A stretch of 64,000 bases of DNA, from the NCBI GenBank assembly GCA_947571115.1, contig CANOWW010000008.1, positions 1 through 64,000 of the forward strand. The letters are read 5' to 3'. The notes under the pieces are model-generated. The model made no database searches. It had not been told where the DNA came from and was given only the letters and a program-made list of their open reading frames with translations. Source of the DNA: an uncultured Clostridium sp. GTDB taxonomy: Bacteria > Bacillota > Clostridia > TANB77 > CAG-508. This document shows, one piece after another, positions 25,688 through 35,330 of this stretch. The translations under genes and the position numbers were made by a program. Position 1 is the stretch's first letter. Every line of letters begins with the position of its first letter.

Positions 25688-25713
25688 AGGGTGGAAAATT
25701 TCCACTCTTTATA
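25683..25713 (+). terminator. Intrinsic terminator after the ssb operon
   Basis: ATAAAGGGTGGAAA pairs with TTTCCACTCTTTAT, a nearly perfect long stem overlapping the last codons of the small ORF. Confidence 0.65.
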
Positions 25714-25802
25714 TTGTTGATAAAACAGATAAGAGAGGCAAAATTACAGAATATTGAAATAGAAAAAAGAGGTGAATAGTTATAAAAAAAGGGAAATTAA
25801 AT

Positions 25803-26015
25803 GTGGAATTAAGAAAAATAATAGATACAGGAAAGTCAAGCATCATAAAAAAGTATAATTTATCATTACATAATATAAAAACAATAATAGATATTTTAAA
25901 TAAAAAATATGATACATTTCTATCAAAGGAAGTTGCTGATTGTTTAAAGGCTTATGAGTATGAAATTGTAAGTTGGGGGATTGGTTATAAATTAGTAGAG
26001 AAAGGAAAGAACTGA
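25803..26015 (+). CDS. Small hypothetical helical protein
   Basis: A 70-residue protein starting GTG 25803, rich in helix (IIDTGKSSIIKKYNLSLHNIKTIIDILNKKYDTFLSKEVADCLKAY). The nearest GAGGTGA lies about 27 bases upstream, so the true start may be an unusual codon near 25782 or the leader may be altered. Function unknown. Confidence 0.4.
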   Translation: MELRKIIDTGKSSIIKKYNLSLHNIKTIIDILNKKYDTFLSKEVADCLKAYEYEIVSWGIGYKLVEKGKN

Positions 26016-26016
26016 T

Positions 26017-26466
26017 ATGCAAATATTTAAAGGTAATGACAAAATAAGTATATATGGAAATCTGAATATCAATAATCATAAGAATAAAATAAAAGAAAAA
26101 GTATATATTTCTGTTGAAAATCAAAAACTAGAAAGAATTGCTAAAGTAATATATGATTTCCTAGATAAGCAATATCAGAGGTTTAATTATAATTGGGATA
26201 GTATGAGTAAAACAACAAAAACAGATAAAGTTGTTATAAATAATGATATCAATATAACAAAAGGCAATTTTAAGTTATATGGCTATATTGAAGATTGGAA
26301 CAGTATTTTTACTGACAATGGCAAAAAATATAATTTTCATACAGAAGAAATTGCTATTGAAGAATTGATACAGACAATAGAAAGTATATATGATGACTAT
26401 ATTTGTGATTTTGATACAATTAAAGATGAACTTAAAATAATTGTAACAAAAATTGAAATATATTAG
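26017..26466 (+). CDS. Hypothetical protein
   Basis: A 149-residue protein with mixed helix and strand content and no recognised motif. GAAAGGAAAG precedes the ATG, which lies one base after the previous stop, so both are translated together. Part of the element operon before the methylase-like gene. Confidence 0.5.
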   Translation: MQIFKGNDKISIYGNLNINNHKNKIKEKVYISVENQKLERIAKVIYDFLDKQYQRFNYNWDSMSKTTKTDKVVINNDINITKGNFKLYGYIEDWNSIFTDNGKKYNFHTEEIAIEELIQTIESIYDDYICDFDTIKDELKIIVTKIEIY

Positions 26467-26478
26467 GAGGAAAAGTGA

Positions 26479-27126
26479 ATGGATAATAAATACAATGTTT
26501 TTAAAAAATTATTGAATTTTAATACCAATAAATATTCGCCAGAAAAGGTATTTAAAGATTTTATATCTTTATTTGCAATTGGACTAAGCAATAAAGTATA
26601 TTTTAATGAGGAAAATAGTGAGCGATATAATAAAATATATGATAGTTATGATAAAAAGGATCAATATATTTTTTATGCACTATCTACAGAACTAACCAGA
26701 TTATTTACGAATGAATCGAATCCTTATGATATACTTGGAGAGATATACCAAGAAATCACTAAAACGAGTTATTTGAAATTAGTTAAAAATACGTCATTAC
26801 AAGAAGTTGGAAAAAAATTGCAGGGAGTGATGAACTTAAACAACAAAGCCAATAATGGCAAAATGGTAGAAGTAAATTGTGGAAGTGGAGCGATGATACT
26901 TGCGTATGCAAGTACATTAAGATTATTTAAAATGGATTACAAAATCGATTTAGAGGTAACCGCAATTGATACAGAGCTTATAAATGTTTTTATGACGTAT
27001 ATTCAGTTATACTTTTTTCAAATATCGGCAGTTGTAATATTGGTTGATGAAAGCACAAACAAGGAAGTTATGCGATTATATACACCAGAATATGAAAATA
27101 TTGATGAGAAAGTGATAGCTGCATAA
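26479..27126 (+). CDS. N-6 DNA methylase-like protein lacking the catalytic motif
   Basis: A 215-residue protein. After a helical N-terminus it has a SAM-binding motif I variant (MVEVNCGSGAMILAYAS), an acidic motif II (LEVTAIDTEL) and MTYIQLYFFQISAVVILVDE, as in element-encoded type I methylase-like proteins. No (N/D)PP(Y/F) catalytic motif is visible, so methyl transfer to DNA is doubtful. Anti-restriction or regulatory roles are possible. Confidence 0.55.
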   Translation: MDNKYNVFKKLLNFNTNKYSPEKVFKDFISLFAIGLSNKVYFNEENSERYNKIYDSYDKKDQYIFYALSTELTRLFTNESNPYDILGEIYQEITKTSYLKLVKNTSLQEVGKKLQGVMNLNNKANNGKMVEVNCGSGAMILAYASTLRLFKMDYKIDLEVTAIDTELINVFMTYIQLYFFQISAVVILVDESTNKEVMRLYTPEYENIDEKVIAA

Positions 27127-27199
27127 TATCAAAAAATATAACAAAAAATTCTAAGGGGATTATTTAATCTCCTTAATTTTTATTGGAAAGGTGAATTTT

Positions 27200-28084
27200 A
27201 TGGAAGAAAAGAAAAAAGTTAATGCTTATGAAAAATTGATAGAAGGTATTGAAAATATAATTGATTCTGGAAAATATAAAGAATTTTTAAAATCAATGAA
27301 ATATTTTCATTCATATAGCTTTAGAAATAGGTTATTGATATATAACCAAAATCCAGATGCAACGAGAGTTGCTGGATATAGTACTTGGAAAAAATTAGGA
27401 AGAGGTGTAAAGTCGAATCCTAAAAAGATATTTATTGTAAGACCAATTATTGGTAAGAATAAGAAAGAACACGAAAAAGATAAAAATACAGTAAATCAAG
27501 AAGATAATCAAGATGTTAAAGATATGGAAGAAGAGAAGTCTATTTCTGCATTTGGGTGGACACTTGTATATGATATATCAGATACATATTTATTAGATGA
27601 ATCAAAGATAGTTCCACTTTTTGATGATATTACACTTAATAATAGTAGTAGTGAAGAATTATATCATATTTTAGAGCGAGTAAGTCCAGTCAAAATCGAT
27701 ATTGAAAGTACATATAATGGTTCGGATGGTTATTATTCAGAAAAGGAGAAAAGAATTGTTATATCTTCAAGAGTATCGCAGGATGATGCTACAACTATAT
27801 TATTACATGAAATAAGTCATAGTTTATATGATGATTTTGATTATGCAAAAGAAAGAGATATGAGTGAAATGTTAGTAGAATCAATTGCTTTTATTGTTGC
27901 CGATTATTATGGGCTTGATACGAGTAAATCTAGTTTTTCTTATATAACGAAGTGGTCAAAAGGCGATTCTAAGAAGTTATTAAAACTTGGAACAAAAATC
28001 CAAGAAGCATCTGATGATTTAATAAGCAAAATAGAAAAAGAATTAAATAAAGGAAATGAATCTAAAGAAACGAAAATTGCATAG
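27200..28084 (+). CDS. ArdC-like protein with ImmA/IrrE-type metalloprotease motif
   Basis: A 294-residue protein. Residues 20-85 match the ArdC N-terminal ssDNA-binding domain (FHSYSFRNRLLIYNQNPDATRVAGYSTWKKLGRGVK...IFIVRP). The C-terminal half holds a zinc-peptidase motif HEISH within TTILLHEISHSLYDD and a downstream Glu-rich helix. ArdC-type proteins protect incoming conjugative DNA from restriction. ATG 27200 is favoured by AAAGGTGA over GTG 27191. A terminator-like gap separates it from the methylase-like gene. Confidence 0.75.
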   Translation: MEEKKKVNAYEKLIEGIENIIDSGKYKEFLKSMKYFHSYSFRNRLLIYNQNPDATRVAGYSTWKKLGRGVKSNPKKIFIVRPIIGKNKKEHEKDKNTVNQEDNQDVKDMEEEKSISAFGWTLVYDISDTYLLDESKIVPLFDDITLNNSSSEELYHILERVSPVKIDIESTYNGSDGYYSEKEKRIVISSRVSQDDATTILLHEISHSLYDDFDYAKERDMSEMLVESIAFIVADYYGLDTSKSSFSYITKWSKGDSKKLLKLGTKIQEASDDLISKIEKELNKGNESKETKIA

Positions 28085-28134
28085 AAAATAAAAAATTAAA
28101 AATCATTAAAGAAAGGAAGAAACAAAAAGGGCAA

Positions 28135-28659
28135 ATGATGAAATTAGTAGAAAGAATTCAGAAATCAGAAGTTTTCATTAATGAAAAAATGAAGAATAAT
28201 AATGTTGTTGTAAGAATATTGGAAGATAAAGATGAAGATAAGGGGGAAATTTTAATTTTTAAGGACAAAAAAATAGAACGTATTTTTCAAATTGAGAGAA
28301 TAGCTTATCGACAAATAGAAATTAAAGAAGACAATAAGGTGTTAGAGTACTCACTACATATAGAAAATTTAGGAAAATGGTTATACAATTTATACAATCC
28401 AATAGAAGTTTTATATGTATTTTATGGTGGTGAACAAAGAGGTAGAACGTTGACAAAAAATCAAGTTGAAAAAATAGCTATTGGTAGAACAGATAGTATG
28501 GTAATATCAAGAAAGAATAATATGGACTTAGAAAAGAAAGTAACTGATAAACAACCAATAGTAAAAGGATATCTAGGGCCAATGTTTGAAAGAATTGATT
28601 ATGGAAAAATTTATTTAAGATATGAAACTCAAGAGATACATGACATGCTATCAGCATAA
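28135..28659 (+). CDS. Hypothetical element protein
   Basis: A 174-residue strand-rich protein. Two adjacent start codons (28135, 28138) are possible. Segments such as NPIEVLYVFYGGEQRGRTLTKNQVEKIAIGRTDSM give no family match. It lies just upstream of the primase gene. Confidence 0.5.
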   Translation: MMKLVERIQKSEVFINEKMKNNNVVVRILEDKDEDKGEILIFKDKKIERIFQIERIAYRQIEIKEDNKVLEYSLHIENLGKWLYNLYNPIEVLYVFYGGEQRGRTLTKNQVEKIAIGRTDSMVISRKNNMDLEKKVTDKQPIVKGYLGPMFERIDYGKIYLRYETQEIHDMLSA

Positions 28660-28678
28660 ATAAAGGAAGGAGAGAAAA

Positions 28679-29776
28679 ATGCGAAATAATAATGTATATA
28701 ATTATATCAATATAACTAATGTCATTAATCAACTGCATTTGAAAAAAACGTATCAGAAAGGCAACTATATTTATACTATTTGTCCATTTTGCCAGAAAAA
28801 TAGCGAAAGAGAAGGTTATTTGAAAATTAATACGATAAACAATGTTTATTTATGTAAAAAATGTGAACAAAGTGGAAGCTCTGTTGAGTTGTATGCAACT
28901 TTACATTATATAACTACTAAGGAAGCATTTAAAAGGTTGTTAAAAGAAATGCCTGTCTTGGATAACATGCCATATGTATATAATAATCCTGTAAAGGATG
29001 ATGTTTATAGAGATATGGTTTATAGAAATTTTCTAAAATTACAATCTTTAAATAGCAGACATTTTGAAAAATTAAGACAAATGGATTTTTCAGATAAATA
29101 TATTAATCAAAATTTATTTAAAAGCATTGAAAATAATACATCTAAAAAGAAAAAGATTTGTAAACAATTACAAGAACAGGGATTAAAACTTGATGGGATT
29201 CCGGGTTTTTTTCAGGATATAGATTTCAAATGGAATTATAAATCTCACAATGGAATATATATTCCTGTTATGTTAGATAATAGAATTCAAGGGTTAAGAA
29301 TCCTATTAGATACAAAATATAATTTAGATACAGAAAATATATGGTTTTCAAGTAATAATGAATACAATGGCACAAAGGCAAGTAATTGGCCAATGATATT
29401 AAAAAATGAAGCAACCAGTTGGGCTAGTTTATATAATTCCAATGAACAAACGGATATTATTATTGCTACTGAAATGATATTAGCACACAAATTATTCAAT
29501 AATACGAATAAAACAGTTATTGGTGTTCCAAATAATATTGATAAAGAGCTGATATTAAGTTTGGCTAAAAGAATGAATATATCTAAAGTATTTTTATTTG
29601 TAGACAAATATACAGTTTTACATACCAGCGTTTCAGTGTGTAAAAATATAATACAAACGTTAGAACAACATAATATAGAAGTTGATTTTCGATTAGCATT
29701 AAATGATAGTAGAATAGGTAGTGATTTAATCGACATATGTAAAAAGAATGAAGAAAGAAATAAAAAAATAGCATAA
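28679..29776 (+). CDS. Primase-like protein with CHC2-type zinc ribbon and Toprim-like domain
   Basis: A 365-residue protein. The N-terminal zinc ribbon is CPFC...CKKC (YTICPFCQKNSEREGYLKINTINNVYLCKKCEQSGSSVELYATLHY), the DnaG-type DNA-binding fold. The C-terminal half (IPVMLDNRIQGLRILLD..., DIIIATEMILAHKLF, KVFLFVDKY, LNDSRIGSDLID) resembles Toprim/DUF3854-type domains. It probably primes replication of the element after transfer. Catalytic acidic residues are plausible (E in ATEM, D in FVDKY) but not certain. Confidence 0.7.
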   Translation: MRNNNVYNYINITNVINQLHLKKTYQKGNYIYTICPFCQKNSEREGYLKINTINNVYLCKKCEQSGSSVELYATLHYITTKEAFKRLLKEMPVLDNMPYVYNNPVKDDVYRDMVYRNFLKLQSLNSRHFEKLRQMDFSDKYINQNLFKSIENNTSKKKKICKQLQEQGLKLDGIPGFFQDIDFKWNYKSHNGIYIPVMLDNRIQGLRILLDTKYNLDTENIWFSSNNEYNGTKASNWPMILKNEATSWASLYNSNEQTDIIIATEMILAHKLFNNTNKTVIGVPNNIDKELILSLAKRMNISKVFLFVDKYTVLHTSVSVCKNIIQTLEQHNIEVDFRLALNDSRIGSDLIDICKKNEERNKKIA

Positions 29777-29783
29777 AGGAGGA

Positions 29784-30188
29784 ATGTTTATTAATAAAAA
29801 AAGAGAAATACAAGTATCTAATGAAATTATAAGAAAATTGAAACAAAAAGGCTATTTGATTCATAAATATTATTCAAAAACAACAAAAAGCATATATCTT
29901 AAGATTGATTATGGAGTATGTTACGGAATAAGAATAAGCGATCATAATGGAAAGAAAAAATATTGTTATAGATTTAATCTTATTAAACAATATGCTGGAC
30001 CAAAAAAGGTGATGGATAGAGGATATGTACGATATTTTTATGATTATAAAAATATCGATGAATTAGTAGCTGATATTGATAAAGAAAAACAAAGTAAAAT
30101 TAAAAGTTATGGTTTATATAATTATAAGGCATATATGAAGCAAAATGCTAAAAAGAATATTTATAAATCATTTACAAGAGTTTTATAG
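29784..30188 (+). CDS. Hypothetical basic protein
   Basis: A 134-residue, Lys/Tyr-rich protein (IRKLKQKGYLIHKYYSKTTKSIYLKIDYG...). AAAGGAGG abuts ATG 29784 with about one base between, which is too tight, so translation may begin slightly downstream at a non-standard codon. It ends within a terminator hairpin. No family recognised. Confidence 0.5.
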   Translation: MFINKKREIQVSNEIIRKLKQKGYLIHKYYSKTTKSIYLKIDYGVCYGIRISDHNGKKKYCYRFNLIKQYAGPKKVMDRGYVRYFYDYKNIDELVADIDKEKQSKIKSYGLYNYKAYMKQNAKKNIYKSFTRVL

Positions 30189-30217
30189 AGGTGAAATAGT
30201 TCACCTCTATAAAATTT
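30184..30217 (+). terminator. Intrinsic terminator
   Basis: TATAGAGGTGAA (30184-30195) and TTCACCTCTATA (30200-30211) form a perfect 12-bp stem followed by AAATTTT. Confidence 0.65.
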
Positions 30218-30236
30218 TGAGGAAAGGAAAATAAAA

Positions 30237-32369
30237 ATGGAAGAAAAAAAGATAGAATGTGAAGTATATGAAAATATTATAAATATAGAGTTATTTAATA
30301 AAATTATAGCATTTATTATGGAAACCACACAAAATAAAGATAAATATTTGATTTTATCCCAAATAGAAAAAAATTGTATTTGGTTACAGAGGCTAAAAAA
30401 TGTAAATTTTCAAGAAGAATATCAATTTGAGTACTTAGGTGAATTGTTGGAGAGATACGAAGAAAGATTAGGAAATAATATAGAGGATATAAGAGCTATA
30501 TCATTAGTATTAGGATATGCAAGAGATTTAATAGAAAATACCATGTTTGTAGGTACACAGTTAGTTGATTTTTTAAGAAAAGTTAAAAATCTAGCCCAGA
30601 ATGATATTTATATAAAAGGGGCCTTATATTTATATGATAAAGAGAAATATAGTTATTATGGAACAGATATTACAAACGAAGTATATGATAAAACAGAAGA
30701 CCTATTATTTGTTTTATCAGTTAGAAGTGATAATATAGAATACATCTTTAATAAAAAGAAAGAAATGGTTATTTCGTTATTGGGAAACAAGAGGACTTTA
30801 TCTGTTTTTGGCAACATAAAAGTGTATGCTTGGCTAATGAGAATTTTATATCCGTTGGTAAAAAAGATTAGAAATAAAAATCTATCTGGAATACGAGCTT
30901 TAGTAAAGATTCCAACAGGTTTTCAGAAGGAAGACACTAATATTTATAAGGAATTAATAAAAAATGGTTATAATAAAATAGAAATTAGTTATTTGAATTA
31001 TATGGTGTTATCTTATTGTTTGGATATGGATTCTATTATCAATAAAGGCTCAATTGTTGAAGAGAAAATAGCAATAAATTTGTGTAAGATACTTATCAAT
31101 AGTGAAAATACGTGGTCCGATAATATATATAATTTAATTAATAACTTATTAAGTAAATATTATAAATTTAATATAAAATGTTATGGTAAAAAAGGCATAA
31201 AAGAAGCATTGATTGATGAAATTAATATAGTAAATCCTATAACATTTATAAAATTTTATGAAACCTTTGAAAAGAGACTATATTCGTTTGACATATTAGA
31301 CAATAAATGGGATATAGTAGCAACAGAATTAAATAAAGAAGCATACGAAAGTTTATTTGATGATTTTATAATAAAAGTAGTTGGAAAAGAAAAAATCATT
31401 CAATGTATAGAAAAGTACAATAAATTAACAGAAGCAAATTTCATTGAATCTTTTTTTACCAATGATTGTAGAAGTTGCTTATTTAGTTTTTTAGTGGATA
31501 ATGATGTAATTATTTTAAAAGATTTTTTTAATGAGATAATAGAAAGAAATGAGAATAAATATGCAGAGAATTATAATTTAGAAAAATATATTAAAGGTAT
31601 AAAAAATAGGAAAAGTTATGACTTTTTAAAATACTTATTAAGTCTAGGAACATATGGTATAGAGGAAATAAATTTTTTTGGATTTAAACTAGAAAGTTTA
31701 TATGAAGGAGGATGGTGTAAGAAACTTTATATACAAAAGGATTTTCTAAGTATTGAAGAACAAAAATTTTTATTTGACAGTTTGGAAACTTTTATTTTTT
31801 ATTATCTTCCAGACCAATATATTGATTTTTTAGACACTATTATAGAGACAGATTTATCAGAAGGAATCATAGCTAAAGATGTTTTAAGAAAGATGTATTT
31901 AATTCTTGTAGATTTTAGTCCTAAAAAGTACGATACTAATTTTTTAAGGGAAAAGTATTTAACAGAGAGTGAATTAAATGAAATACATGAAAAGGAGAAA
32001 TTACAAAAAGAACATGAAGAAGCAATGAAATTAGTTGAAATGCGAAACCAAATAAAATGTAACTTTAATGAGATTGTGGTAAAAAACTTTAAGGAATTAT
32101 ATCGTTTTTGTCATCACTATGAGTTTTATGATGAAGAATTAAAATATTGTAAGGATATAGTTTATAGCTATATTTTAAATGATATAAAGAATTTTGAAAG
32201 GAGCAGGGAAGATATTATAGATTTGAACAAAATATTAAATTTATTTTTACAAGAAAATCTTATTACAATTGATGAATACATAAACATAAATTGTGAATAT
32301 TGGAAAGAGGAGGTTATAAAATATGGAAACAATTTTAGAACATACCAAGCTAGCAACAAAATTGCATAA
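30237..32369 (+). CDS. Large unknown helical protein (710 aa)
   Basis: A 710-residue protein that appears almost wholly alpha-helical, rich in Ile, Lys, Glu, Asn and Tyr, with a charged helix near residues 580-605 (ELNEIHEKEKLQKEHEEAMKL). No signal peptide, transmembrane segment, P-loop or nuclease motif was found. The next gene starts inside its last 47 bases, so the two are translationally coupled and likely form a complex. Not assigned to any family. Confidence 0.6.
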   Translation: MEEKKIECEVYENIINIELFNKIIAFIMETTQNKDKYLILSQIEKNCIWLQRLKNVNFQEEYQFEYLGELLERYEERLGNNIEDIRAISLVLGYARDLIENTMFVGTQLVDFLRKVKNLAQNDIYIKGALYLYDKEKYSYYGTDITNEVYDKTEDLLFVLSVRSDNIEYIFNKKKEMVISLLGNKRTLSVFGNIKVYAWLMRILYPLVKKIRNKNLSGIRALVKIPTGFQKEDTNIYKELIKNGYNKIEISYLNYMVLSYCLDMDSIINKGSIVEEKIAINLCKILINSENTWSDNIYNLINNLLSKYYKFNIKCYGKKGIKEALIDEINIVNPITFIKFYETFEKRLYSFDILDNKWDIVATELNKEAYESLFDDFIIKVVGKEKIIQCIEKYNKLTEANFIESFFTNDCRSCLFSFLVDNDVIILKDFFNEIIERNENKYAENYNLEKYIKGIKNRKSYDFLKYLLSLGTYGIEEINFFGFKLESLYEGGWCKKLYIQKDFLSIEEQKFLFDSLETFIFYYLPDQYIDFLDTIIETDLSEGIIAKDVLRKMYLILVDFSPKKYDTNFLREKYLTESELNEIHEKEKLQKEHEEAMKLVEMRNQIKCNFNEIVVKNFKELYRFCHHYEFYDEELKYCKDIVYSYILNDIKNFERSREDIIDLNKILNLFLQENLITIDEYININCEYWKEEVIKYGNNFRTYQASNKIA

Positions 32370-34776
32370 AACTCAAATAAACTTAGATTTTGTAAAGGAA
32401 TTTTCATTGCAAAAGCTAGATGATTGTTGTGATAGAATTCAATCTAATGAAATGATAAGAGAAAGCGGAAGGCAAGATATTTTCATACAAAGAGAATTGA
32501 TAAAAAATGAGAAATTCATACATTATCTTGTAGAAATTTATAATAGTAAAACAATAACAAATGGCTTAAAAACTTTACTGGCTGATATTGAAGCACATAA
32601 TGAAAAGATAACAGATTATGATATAAATGATATTATTAATGTATTGAGAAATGAAAAATTATGTTATGAAGCTTATTATGATTACCTAAAGTATTTTTCC
32701 AATAGAAATCCTTTGTTTGTTGGTAAAATTACCAAAAGTTTAAATAATTTTTTTGAACAAGATACAGTAAAAATTGAGGAATTAAGTTCAGAGATGTTGA
32801 AACTATTCGAATATGATTACTTAGCCAATAATTGTTTATTGCCTTTGAGTGATATAAAAGAGGTGTATCAATTATTGCTAGAGAATGAAAAATTAAGATA
32901 TTTAATTTGGTTTTTAGATTATAAAAAGTATAAAATATCTTTAGATTTTAATGGATTTTTAAAAATAAGTAATGATGCCTCTGATATATATGAGATGGTA
33001 CAGCGTTTATCAAGTGAAATAGTAGATACTGAAATTATGGGAAATCTATTATATTACTGGATAAATAATGGTTGTAGGGTATATGACTTGAAGATAATAA
33101 TAGAAAAGATAAAAGAGGTTGACAATCAAAACTTAGAATCGATTTTTAAAACTAGAAGTGGCTATATTAATTTTATATATGGTAGTAAACTAAAAAAGTT
33201 CAAATTTGATAATGTGAATGAAAGTAGAGAAAAACTTATTACTTATGCAATCATAAATAATAAAAAAAGTTTTTTGAAATTAATAGATGAGCATATGCAG
33301 GAATTTTTGGAAATACCAACCTATAAATCTATTTTATTTGAGGAAAAATTTTATACTAAGTATTTTAACATAAATGAATTAACACTCAAAAAAATGATTA
33401 AAATAGAATATTTGAATAACTTTTCTAATATTAGAAAATTAAAAGAGCAGTTTTATACCTTTGAAGAAATTGAAGTATTAAGTAAAGTGGCACCAGCATA
33501 TAGTGAGCTCTATAATCAATTATTAGATTTACCTATTGATGACAGATTATTGAGGATAAAACAGTGTATAAAGAAAAAATTACTAGACAATGTAGAATCA
33601 AAAGACTTAGAAAAAATTGCAGAAAGAATAAAAGAAAAATCTATTTATGATTGGTTAGAAGATTTTAAATTTATACAAGATATACAAGTAGCTGATATAA
33701 TTCAAATTTTTATTAATTATGAAATTATTGCTAAATTCATTCCTCAATTGAAATATAGAAGCGAACTAGGATACGTAATAAGAAATGTTGATCAGATTCA
33801 AGATTATAATAATTTACAAAATATAAGTGAAAATATTATAGAAATAGACAAGCAATGGAAATATTTGGAGGAACAATTAAAATTTGATGAAGAATTTATA
33901 CAAAAGTATCAGAAAAATATAAGAGAATTTATTTTGAATGGTAATGCTGAAATTGCTTATTCCTATTATGTGAATTCTGATCTCAAAACGCAAGAATCCT
34001 ACAAACTCATTATAAAAGCTGAAATAATGGGAGAATTTAAACAATTAAAGTATCATACAGATGACTTAAAAGAAGAGATAGATTTTAAATTAAACCAGAA
34101 TCAAATAGATGAGTGGACCAATAATAATTCTAAGATTTCTGATGAAATATATGAAATTGGTGAATATGATGATTTCTATCATACTATGATTTTAGGTGCA
34201 AAACCACAAAAAACTTGTTTAAATTATGAGAAGGGCTCCTATAGTTCATGTTTACTTTCTTGTTTTGACAGTAATAAGAAAATTTTATATGCAAAAATGA
34301 ATGGAAAAATTGTTGGCAGAGCAATGGTAAGACTTACTAAAGGAACATATAAAAGAATGGATGATAATAAAACTCTGTCTTTTTTTGATGTAGAAAAGAA
34401 AAATTCATCGAATTTTGATAAGCAGCAAGAAAAATTAACGATATTTTTGGAAAGGGCATATTTTGCTGGAATATCTATAGAAAATGAGGAAAAGGTGGAA
34501 GATTTATTCATAAAATTACTTGAAGAAAAAGCAAAAAAAATGAATGCTGAATTAGTATTAAGTTATTGTTATTGTAAGGGAATTGATGAGAATTATGCAC
34601 AAACTAATTATTATGTGTATATCTCAAAATCAAAAGCAAGTTCACAGTATTTAGATAGTTTATCAGGAAGTGCTTCGATATCTGATGAAGGACAGTATAG
34701 ATGTAATACATTTTTTATATGGAAGCCGAGAGATAAATGGAATTCTATATTTGATGAAAGTATATTGATCGAGTAG
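32323..34776 (+). CDS. Large unknown protein (817 aa) with distinctive C-terminal domain
   Basis: Residues 1-600 appear helical and repeat-like, similar in texture to the preceding 710-residue protein. The last 180 residues differ: ILGAKPQKTCLNYEKGSYSS, CLLSCFDSNKKILYAKMNGKIVGRAMVRLTKG, FLERAYFAG, then a helix LFIKLLEEKAKKMNAELVLSY. That pattern (conserved Cys, RAxVRL, FLERxY) occurs at the C-terminus of other large bacterial proteins of unknown function. No catalytic role is established. The start overlaps the preceding gene. Confidence 0.6.
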   Translation: METILEHTKLATKLHKTQINLDFVKEFSLQKLDDCCDRIQSNEMIRESGRQDIFIQRELIKNEKFIHYLVEIYNSKTITNGLKTLLADIEAHNEKITDYDINDIINVLRNEKLCYEAYYDYLKYFSNRNPLFVGKITKSLNNFFEQDTVKIEELSSEMLKLFEYDYLANNCLLPLSDIKEVYQLLLENEKLRYLIWFLDYKKYKISLDFNGFLKISNDASDIYEMVQRLSSEIVDTEIMGNLLYYWINNGCRVYDLKIIIEKIKEVDNQNLESIFKTRSGYINFIYGSKLKKFKFDNVNESREKLITYAIINNKKSFLKLIDEHMQEFLEIPTYKSILFEEKFYTKYFNINELTLKKMIKIEYLNNFSNIRKLKEQFYTFEEIEVLSKVAPAYSELYNQLLDLPIDDRLLRIKQCIKKKLLDNVESKDLEKIAERIKEKSIYDWLEDFKFIQDIQVADIIQIFINYEIIAKFIPQLKYRSELGYVIRNVDQIQDYNNLQNISENIIEIDKQWKYLEEQLKFDEEFIQKYQKNIREFILNGNAEIAYSYYVNSDLKTQESYKLIIKAEIMGEFKQLKYHTDDLKEEIDFKLNQNQIDEWTNNNSKISDEIYEIGEYDDFYHTMILGAKPQKTCLNYEKGSYSSCLLSCFDSNKKILYAKMNGKIVGRAMVRLTKGTYKRMDDNKTLSFFDVEKKNSSNFDKQQEKLTIFLERAYFAGISIENEEKVEDLFIKLLEEKAKKMNAELVLSYCYCKGIDENYAQTNYYVYISKSKASSQYLDSLSGSASISDEGQYRCNTFFIWKPRDKWNSIFDESILIE

Positions 34777-34818
34777 TTTTGAAAAGAAAATAAAATTAAA
34801 AGAACAAGGAGAAACAGT

Positions 34819-35316
34819 ATGAATAAAAATATTAATGTTGATTTAAAAAAGAAATCTAGAAAAATAAAGGTAAATAAAGAATATATTGTAAAAAATGGAA
34901 GTAATTCTATAGTAACGGTTTTAGAGTACAAGAAAGATTGTGCATTATTAAAAAATATAAGAACTCAGGAATATATCTTTACGAAAGGTATCAAATTAAA
35001 TAGCAATAATAAGTTAGAATGGCTTTTTGGAATATATTATACTGAATTAAGTATTGCAGCAAGAGGATTTGAAATGCACACATCAGAATTTATAGAAGAC
35101 TTAAATAGGCTAAAGGATTTACTTCAAGAAGAATCTCACAGAAAGTATGTTGAAGCTATAATTTCAGCTGAACTGATGGATAGGTTAAGAATAGAAAAAG
35201 AGAAAAGTGAAAGTTTGGACGAAATTTATGATGATTATATTGATAATAGTACAATTCAGCTTATTTCTGAGGAACTTTATGATTTATATGAAAAAAAAAT
35301 AAGAAAGGTATGTTAA
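34819..35316 (+). CDS. Hypothetical element protein
   Basis: A 165-residue protein: a basic, strand-rich first half (KKKSRKIKVNKEYIVKNGSNSIVTVLEYKKDCALLKNIR) and an acidic, helical second half. ACAAGGAGAAAC precedes the start. It sits between the large pair and pcfK. No family recognised. Confidence 0.5.
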   Translation: MNKNINVDLKKKSRKIKVNKEYIVKNGSNSIVTVLEYKKDCALLKNIRTQEYIFTKGIKLNSNNKLEWLFGIYYTELSIAARGFEMHTSEFIEDLNRLKDLLQEESHRKYVEAIISAELMDRLRIEKEKSESLDEIYDDYIDNSTIQLISEELYDLYEKKIRKVC

Positions 35317-35330
35317 AGGAGAAATAATAT

